From Hemileia vastatrix (Eukaryota; Basidiomycota; Pucciniomycetes; Pucciniales; Zaghouaniaceae), in contig JASXTE010000011.1 of the NCBI GenBank assembly GCA_030280995.1, positions 2,261,001-2,325,000 on the forward strand: 64,000 nucleotides of DNA. Reading direction: 5' to 3'. A model generated the notes under the pieces. It saw only the letters and a program-made list of their open reading frames with translations, was not told the origin of the DNA and ran no database searches. The position numbers were made by a program, and so were the translations under genes. Below, piece by piece: positions 57,643 through 64,000 of this stretch; position 1 is the first letter of the stretch, and the number at the start of each line of letters is the position of its first letter.

Positions 57643-58783
57643 TGTCTATCAGTCGTCTAGAAGAGATAAGAAAAGAGGGAAGAAATGAGAGGAGGAGAAG
57701 GAGAAGAGGAGTATGGGTAATAAAAGAAACAAAATTTAATAAAATTATTTAATTTATTGAGAAGAATCAACAACGGGTTTCTTGAGAGGTGACAAAAGTG
57801 AGGTTATTATTAATTATTAATATTATTAGGATGTAAGGACTATGCGCAGCAGACACTATGATAACCAGCAGACTTAAAGCAACCTTTAAATTGTTATATA
57901 GAATTTTAATTATAATTTTATTACTAATAAAAAGAATATAAACGTAATATAAAAATTGTATTTAATTTGTTGAGTGTATAATAAGTGATGAGGCTACAGG
58001 GGATTATCCAAGGCCCTTTTATAGGCAATGGGTCCTCTGAAGCGCCACTATATTTGTAAATACAATAATTATAATAGAATAAAACAAGTATATCAAAGAG
58101 TAAGTGAAACATAACAATGTAGAGAAAAATATGAAACAAATAATTAAAAACCCAATTAAGAATCCAATTTTCCCGCCATTAATTCCCAAATCAGTAAGTA
58201 AAAATAGTGAATAACTAAACAAGACTGGAACTGGGAACTATGAGAAAAATAATTCCAAACAGATGGTACAGTCTGATTTAAGGATATTTTAAGTGAAACA
58301 AAAGATACTTTGACGCAACAAAACATGTAATTAATCTAAATTTAGTATAAATTAATTAATTGGTTTTTCCTGACACAATTAAGGGTCAAAAGAAGCGTCA
58401 TTAATTATTGTTTAGTATTATATGAAAGGTGTTATTTAATATATAAATTTAAATAATTAATTTAATTATATTATAAGTCAATTTTACACTTATAATTATA
58501 ATATATGTTTTTCAATTAATTAAATATAAATTTATAATTATTAAATACATAAAAATGCGCCATTATTTGTAGAATATATAATATTATGTTCAATTTAAAT
58601 GTATATAAAAAATTTATATAACCAATAAAATTAATATAACACTTGTATATAATAAAATACTTATATAATTTTATTATGCAATAAAATATTAATTTATATT
58701 CATTAAATACAATTCTTACCCACTCTTTCAGGTTTTATAAGTTACATATCATTTACTGGACTCCTGGAATAGCCTGGCTGACA
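57643..58783 (-). repeat. E7 5' LTR (1141 bp)
   Basis: Bounded by TGTCTATC at 57643 and CTGACA at 58783. TATA box on the minus strand at 58023-58017. Nearly collinear with 36717-37858. Confidence 0.95.
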
Positions 58784-59567
58784 GAATGATTCAAACTCTG
58801 GAAGATATGATTAAAAGGTATTGTGCCTTTGGTTTAGAATATAAATACAATGACAGATTTACTCATGACTGGGTCACTCTATTGCCTGGTCTTGAATTTG
58901 CATATAATAGCACTGTTCATTCTGTCTCTGAGAAAAAGCCTTTTGAGCTTTGGTTAGGTTATGTCACAAATACTCCTGCTCAGATTCTCAATAATAAATT
59001 ACCTAAGTTGGAACTACACCCTGGTGTAAAATCTTTCATGCAAATGCAACAGCTATTCAGAAAACATACTCAAAGCTGTATTAATAAAGCATTTGAATAT
59101 GAAAAGAAAAGATGGGATAAATCCCATAAGGAATACACATTTAACAAGGGTGATAAGTGTTTATCTCTACTGTCCATTTCAATTTACAAGGTAACAACTA
59201 ATTAAAAGATCCTTTTGAAGGACCATTTGTTGTTAAAAGAATGGTTGGAGATAATGCAGTAGAAGATTTATTGTATACTCCATATGATAGGAAACATCCT
59301 GTTTTTCCCATTTCTTTGCTTAAGCCTTATACTTCCAACAGTGACTTATTTCCCAAAAGAAGGGGAAGACCTAAGAAAAACCCTCAGGAAGTCACAGAAA
59401 CAGCAGAAATTGATAAGATTCTCAATGATAGAATTATCACTTCTGAAAGAGGTACTGAATATTTATTGAGATATAAAAACAAATCATCTGAACATGATGC
59501 ATGGATACCTGACAAGGAGATTTCAAATCTTCCTACTCTTTTAAAAAAGTACAAAAAGAAAAAATCT
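58784..59567 (+). pseudogene. E6 integrase C-terminus and chromodomain
   Basis: Continues E6 after E7: IQTLEDMIKRYCAFGLEYK onward. The frame breaks near 59155 at GGTGATAAGTG, where E2 has GGTGATGAAGTG. E7 has the identical break. The distal frame (59241-59570) holds the chromodomain with EYLLRYK and AWIP and ends in a Lys-rich tail. Polypurine tract AGAGTGAGGGAG at 59591-59602. Confidence 0.9.
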
Positions 59568-59602
59568 TAGAATTTTTTTTATTGTTTTTTAGAGTGAGGG
59601 AG

Positions 59603-60880
59603 TGTCAGCCAGGCTATTCCAGGAGCCCAGTAAATTATATGAAAATTTATTGGACCTGAAAGAGGATGTAAGAATTGTATTTTATGTATATAAATTAATA
59701 TTTCATTGCATAATAAAATTATATAAGTATCTTATTAAAAATAAGTGTGATATTAATTTTATTGTTATTTAAATTTTTATACATTTAAAATTAAGCATAA
59801 TATATTTTATATTCTACAAATAATGGCGCATTTTTATGTATTTAATAATTATTAATTAATAATTAATTAATTACAAAACATATATTATAATTATATATGT
59901 AAAATTGACTTACAATGTAATTAAGTTAATAAATTAATTTTATATATTACATAAAACTTCATATATTATTAAACAATTATATTGGGTGCTTCTTTTGACC
60001 CTTAATTGTGTCAGGAAAAACTACTAAATAAATTTTAATACTTATTTAATAACACAGTATTAAAATCCCCACTTTAAATTACAAATATCACTAAATTAAA
60101 TATATGTTTCATTTAAACTAATTATTGAATTAATTACATAATTAAAACAACTAATTAAAATTGCTTTAAACTGTATTGAATTTATTATATGAATTTTTGA
60201 CGTGAAAATAATTTTATTTGTTTTACTTAAAATCTTTACATGTCACTATAATGTCTGTTTTTGATTATTTTACTCATTTTTCTCATGTTTTAGACTTACT
60301 TGGTTAATAATTATTTTAATTAAGTGTGTTGGAAAGTTATGGTGGGAAAATGGTTAATTACTCACAGGTTTTAGTCAATTGTTTCATATTTTTCTCTTAA
60401 TAGTCATGTTTCATTTCTACTTTGTTATCTTTTTGTTTTAGTTATTTCTATTTTGTATTTACTGATTTGTGGCGCTTCAGGGGTCCCTTGGTCTATAAAA
60501 GGGCCTTGGCTAATCCCCTTTAACGGCATCACTTATTACACTCACCTTTTATTTAATACTAAATATTATAAAGAGTTATTATTATTATTATTAGTATCAT
60601 AGTTCTAATATAAATTTTAATAAATTTCTAAGGTTTCTTTAAGTCTAATAATAATATTATTGATTGCTGCACATTAAAAGTAACTACTAGTCAAATAATT
60701 ATATTATAATTTAAAAACTCTTACTATTGTGTCAAAGTCCCCGAGAAATTCTTGTTGCCTTCTTTTTTTTACTAATAGTTTTAGCATTTGATTTTATTTA
60801 AATCCCCTTTACATTACCTTTTTCCCTCCTCTCCATTTCCTCTTCTTCTTCTCCCACCTCTTCTAGACGATCCACTGATA
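59603..60880 (+). repeat. E6 3' LTR (1278 bp)
   Basis: TGTCAGCC start, CTGATA end, followed by the target duplication CTTAT. Keeps the TATA box TATAAAA at 60494-60500 that the 5' LTR lost. A trinucleotide TTA run near 60578 differs in length between the LTRs. Confidence 0.92.
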
Positions 60881-60923
60881 CTTATACTAAATAATAAGTA
60901 ATAAATTAAGAAAGACCCCCAAT

Positions 60924-62100
60924 TGTCAGTGTGTGCTAGTATCTAATTATGATTTAATAGTAAATATTAATGGTGAAACTAATTATTGATTAATGATTTA
61001 GTGATTTAACCTCAGGGGAAGAATAATAAAATAATTATTCTCAATTAAACTCACAACACTTGGATTTTTATGCCTTCTAGTTGTGGAAAATAGATCAATA
61101 AAATATAGTTAGAGCTTATATAAAGATAATATCAACTTAATACTGCTTTATAATATATTGATATATTATAATAATTGTTTTATAGTGTTTTTTAATTTTT
61201 AGTAAGTAAGTGATGTCCAATAATCCGTTAAATCCTCCCTTACTTATACCAAAATCCACTGGAGTGCACAGACCTTCAATCCAGATGATGTCACTGCTAT
61301 CCCTGGCAATCACAGCACTGTGAGGGCCCATAACCTCCTTATGGAGTCCACTTCAAGAAGTTTCAACACCCAGACCTCCAGTAAGGACCTTAAATCACAA
61401 TTAATGATACCACATACCCATACCATAAATAGAATAAACAGATAAAAGAGGATACCATAAAGAAGCAGGTAAAATAACTCATCCACAGAGTATATAATGA
61501 AACCCAAAGAATATAAAGGAGCCAAATTAACTTTCCAAGCCCCAATAATATCCCCAAGCATCCAGATTAACCCAGTAATCATATCCCAACTCATAAATCC
61601 GTGAAAATCCATCCAAGGAAGCAGATTAAGTTGACCAAACTGGATATATGCGCCTGGAATAGGTGTATATGCTTGTGTAGGCGTTGTGAGTCCACTGAAT
61701 ATATCCATATGACCTAAAATAAGCAGAAAAATAAAGTTTATAGGCTATTAAGAGGTTACAACCCACTTATAGACCTAATTATATAATATAACTACATATT
61801 TCACTGAATATGAGGTTTATGTATACATATAAGCTTATTTATGTCTATAATTACTTAATATAACTTAAGATAAGTATATTATGACTCCATTAACAGCTTA
61901 ATAAGTATTGTTAGGCTATGGATAAGCTATTTAAACTACTAAAAGTCATATAATAGTGTAATAATTATATATATATATGTTTTTTAACCTTATATATATA
62001 AGTATTTTAACCTTATTTTCAAGTTATAAGATTAATTTAATTAAGGTTATCTTATTTTAAACATAAGAATTACTCAATCCTGGAAACACCTAGGTTTACA
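60924..62100 (-). repeat. E5 5' LTR (1177 bp)
   Basis: On the plus strand it starts TGTCAGTG at 60924 next to the primer-binding site and ends GTTTACA at 62100, a mutated CTGACA. GAATA follows as target duplication. It aligns along its length with 21765-22989 but with many substitutions. Confidence 0.9.
61310..61708 (-). CDS. ORF carried inside E5 LTR, unknown protein
   Basis: An open frame of 132 codons lying wholly in the LTR and beginning ATGGACATATTC (61708). The N-terminal 60 residues are Pro/Thr/aromatic (QAYTPIPGAYIQFGQLNLLP). The C-terminal half is strongly hydrophobic, with probably two membrane segments (FYLLLYGILFYLFILFMVWVC). The 3' LTR copy (about 22538-22157) keeps most of it but has a stop and a frameshift. 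TTATTTTAG just before the start could be a splice acceptor, so this may be a captured host exon. I do not recognise the protein, and expression is not shown. Confidence 0.35.
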   Translation of the reverse strand: MDIFSGLTTPTQAYTPIPGAYIQFGQLNLLPWMDFHGFMSWDMITGLIWMLGDIIGAWKVNLAPLYSLGFIIYSVDELFYLLLYGILFYLFILFMVWVCGIINCDLRSLLEVWVLKLLEVDSIRRLWALTVL

Positions 62101-62211
62101 GAATACTTATTGAGATTCAAGAGTAAATCTTCTGAATATTACTCTTGGATACCTGGGAAAGAGATATCTAACCTACTTGCTCTATTAAAGAAATATAAAA
62201 AGAAAAAATCA
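62101..62211 (+). pseudogene. E4 chromodomain tail after the nest
   Basis: Continues E4 past the E5 insertion: codons matching E2 10551-10657 (LRFKSKSSEYYSWIPGKEIS and a Lys-rich end). It stops at TAG 62209-62211, then the polypurine tract GGAGTGAGGTAG leads to the 3' LTR. The join with 21764 is seen only because both sides match E2. Confidence 0.85.
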
Positions 62212-62247
62212 TAGAATCTTTTTCATTGTTTTTTTGGAGTGAGGTAG

Positions 62248-62332
62248 TTTCAGCCAGGCTACTAGACCTATCCAGTAAATAGTTATAGTTTTTTACTATA
62301 GTAGAACTATGCTTTTACCTCTCTTTTTATTA
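62248..62332 (+). repeat. E4 3' LTR, first 85 bp
   Basis: Matches the start of the E2 LTR (CAGCCAGGCTACTAGAC) with TGTCAG changed to TTTCAG, then diverges and is interrupted by H2 at 62333. Its continuation is beyond the window. Confidence 0.75.
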
Positions 62333-64000
62333 GGGGGTATCAATGTTCAGGGATCCGCAATTAGGGATCATTAATTTTTTTTCCCGGGATCAGACATTAT
62401 TAATTGCGGAAGATTTTTATCCACTAGCCCTGGGGCTAGTGGATAAGAAATCCACAATAATGCATTATCCCGCCTCTTATACCCCAATTTCCATTCCTGA
62501 TTCCTGATCCCAAACTCATCTCATCCATGATGGATTTGCAAGAAAGTCACATGACTCATAATTGCTGATGCCATCCTTAAGTCTTTCCTCACTCTATGCT
62601 ACTTAATTTTGGTGGCGAAAACTTAAGTTTTTTTTCTATCTACACACCCCAACTGCACATTTGGCGGTGAATTCCCACTTCCCTCATCACATAACCCTTC
62701 CACCGGCAACAATGAAACACCTCTCTACTAGACGGCTACTTCACTCCACTATTAATGCCATCACTTTACTTTTAGTTCTCTACTATAAATCTGAATCTGA
62801 TTTGGACAATGCTTTAGCTTATATGTGTTTACTTTCCAAAAAGTGTTACATCATCACCAGGGGGCCAAATCTTTATCATGATCCCCGATATGATCTGGCC
62901 TCCATTCTCAACGTTCCTCATTTAAACTTCACCCAACTTTTTAGAACTTCTCCCGATTCTTTCTTCAAACTTTATCAACTCATTTCTGAACATCCTATCT
63001 TCCATAACAATTCTCATAACAAACAGCGTAATCTTGCCATCCAACTTGCTGTTGCTCTATGTCGCTTTGGCTCAAATGGAAATGGTGCTGCCATAAGATG
63101 TTTGGATAATCTCTATAACATAGGATATGGTACCGTGATATTATACACCAAGCGCTGTATGATTGCTATCCTTTCCCTCAAGTCTCAAACTCTTGCTTGG
63201 CCAACTCCAGAACAGCGACTTGAATCCTCTCAAGTAATGCAAGCTGAAGGTTTCCCTGGCTGTGTAGGATTTGTTGATGGCACAACTATACCTTTGAGTC
63301 AAAAGCCTGCTCATGATGGCAACCATTATTTTGATCGCAAAAAAGGTTTCTTCCAAATCTTCTCCAAGTTCTCATCTTTTACAATCTAACTTTTTATTTT
63401 CTTTCTAGATACTCTATCGCCGTTCAACTTGTATGTGATGTCAATAAAAAATTTATTGCTTTTCACAGTGGCTGCCCTGGATCATGTCATGACTCTTCCG
63501 TCTTCCTATGAATGAGGATTTCTCAATCCCCTGACTCATACTTTGACAAATCTCAGTACCTCCTTGCAGACTCAGCATATGCAAGTGGAAAGTACATTAT
63601 ACCTGCTTTCTGTGGTGCAACTTCAGAAAATGACCCCCAAACTGCCTTTAATTATCACCTAGCACAATTAAGAGTACAAATTGAACATGCTATAGGTATT
63701 TTAAAAGGACCATTTTCTAGTCTTTGGGAGCTCAGAATCCAATTTCAAAAAAAATTGGAGATCAAAACTGCAAATCATTGGATCTTGACTTGCATAATAC
63801 TCCACAATATTCTTGCTGATTTAAGGGATGAGTGGAATGATCTTTATGAAGAAGAGGATCCTGAACTACCACCAGCACTCCCCTCCCTTGATTCACAAAT
63901 CATTCAATCAACTGGCATATGTTCCATTATAATGCCAATTACTCTCCAACATTTCACTTTGCAACGCTTTTAATTTTTAATTTTTAAGTTTTCATACTTT
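62333..64000 (+). mobile_element. H2: second Harbinger-type element, runs off the window
   Basis: Starts GGGGGTATCAATGTTCAGG inside the E4 3' LTR, preceded by TATTA. No right end in the window. The terminal region is rich in inverted repeats: CCGCAATTA/TAATTGCGG (62361-62420) and ATCCACTAGCCC/GGGCTAGTGGAT (62428-62453). It encodes a transposase on the plus strand that is related to that of H1 but clearly diverged. Confidence 0.8.
62712..63973 (+). pseudogene. H2 transposase (DDE_Tnp_4 type), broken
   Basis: ATG 62712 is the first in the frame. N-terminal helical region (HPIFHNNSHNKQRNLAIQLAV, LCRFGSNGNGAA), then FVDGT with the first catalytic Asp intact. A 63-nt intron (63346-63408, GTTTCT...TTCTAG) aligns with that of H1 but leaves the frames out of step by one base. 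A TGA lies at 63509-63511. The last part (63512-63973) holds LADSAY and the Glu helix (VQIEHAIGILKGPF) and ends ITLQHFTLQRF. So all three catalytic residues survive, but translation would stop. Confidence 0.85.

Larger units (their letters stand above)
36717..58783 (-). mobile_element. E7: chromovirus inserted in E6, split by E8 and H1
   Basis: Minus orientation. 3' LTR 36717-37858; coding 37893-43843 and 53564-53781; leader 53782-54257 and 57436-57642; 5' LTR 57643-58783. Target duplication GAATG at 36712-36716 and 58784-58788. The LTRs differ at roughly 2 percent of sites by eye. E8 sits in ORF0, H1 in the leader. Coding has a handful of stops and shifts, fewer than E6. Confidence 0.95.
29439..60880 (+). 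mobile_element. E6: chromovirus inserted in E5, itself split by E7
   Basis: Pieces 29439-36716 and 58784-60880. LTRs 29439-30689 and 59603-60880; target duplication CTTAT (29434-29438 and 60881-60885). E7 lies inside the integrase coding region with duplication GAATG. The 5' LTR has lost its TATA box. Coding is interrupted by several stops. Confidence 0.95.
21765..62100 (-). mobile_element. E5: chromovirus inserted in E4, itself split by E6
   Basis: Minus orientation. 3' LTR 21765-22989, coding 23003-28968, leader 28969-29438 plus 60881-60923, 5' LTR 60924-62100. Target duplication GAATA. The E6 insertion lies in the leader and duplicates CTTAT. The two LTRs differ at roughly one site in ten in the first 150 bases, the largest divergence in the nest, so E5 is the oldest insertion with both LTRs still readable. 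Its pol is closest to E8. Confidence 0.9.
18474..62332 (+). mobile_element. E4: outermost element of the nest, in two pieces
   Basis: Left piece 18474-21764 and right piece 62101-62332, separated by E5 with target duplication GAATA (21760-21764 and 62101-62105). The 5' part is missing; the sequence starts at the end of the gag/protease region beside an E1-type LTR. Rejoining the pieces is supported by alignment to E2: integrase and chromodomain continue across the site. The 3' LTR starts at 62248 (TTTCAGCC, mutated from TGTCAGCC) and is cut at 62333 by H2. E2-like family, heavily decayed. Confidence 0.85.

Overview
The window is repeat DNA from an AT-rich eukaryotic genome. Short GT-AG introns (58-66 nt), chromodomain Ty3/gypsy retrotransposons and PIF/Harbinger-type transposons are all present, and I see no convincing intact host gene. 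The style of the gag, of the LTRs and of the Harbinger transposase is what I would expect of a large, transposon-rich basidiomycete, most likely a rust fungus. That assignment is inference from family resemblance.

Layout. Positions 1-1440 hold the 5' end of a minus-strand gypsy element (E1): an LTR and a gag that runs off the left edge. A pyrimidine-rich tract follows and contains a 234-bp MITE (M1). E2 (2760-11479, +) is a complete but decayed chromovirus with a 5-bp target duplication; it splits a possible host coding fragment. E3 (11906-17300, +) lacks its 5' part. A 600-bp stretch with no feature and an LTR fragment related to E1 lead into E4.

From 18474 onward everything is one nest. 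E4 (+) is split by E5 (21765-62100, -). E5 is split by E6 (29439-60880, +). E6 is split by E7 (36717-58783, -). E7 is split by E8 (43844-53563, +) and, separately, by a Harbinger element H1 (54263-57430). Each retroelement insertion from E5 to E8 is flanked by a matching 5-bp duplication (GAATA, CTTAT, GAATG, GTACT), so the order is read directly. A second Harbinger element, H2, interrupts the start of E4's 3' LTR at 62333 and runs off the right edge.

How the genes work together. E8 is the only nearly intact element. Its parts are: LTR with TATA box, primer-binding site, structured leader, a small coiled-coil ORF (called ORF0 here), a gag N-terminal region, one polyprotein (gag, zinc knuckle, protease, RT, RNase H, integrase, chromodomain), polypurine tract and LTR. 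The E2 to E8 family shares three features I did not expect. First, ORF0 overlaps another frame and is opened by a short phase-0 intron just after the start codon. Second, the ORF0 stop overlaps the apparent gag start. Third, the untranslated leaders carry repeated stem-loop sequences. H1 and H2 encode DDE transposases, and their ends carry subterminal palindromes, an arrangement M1 shares.
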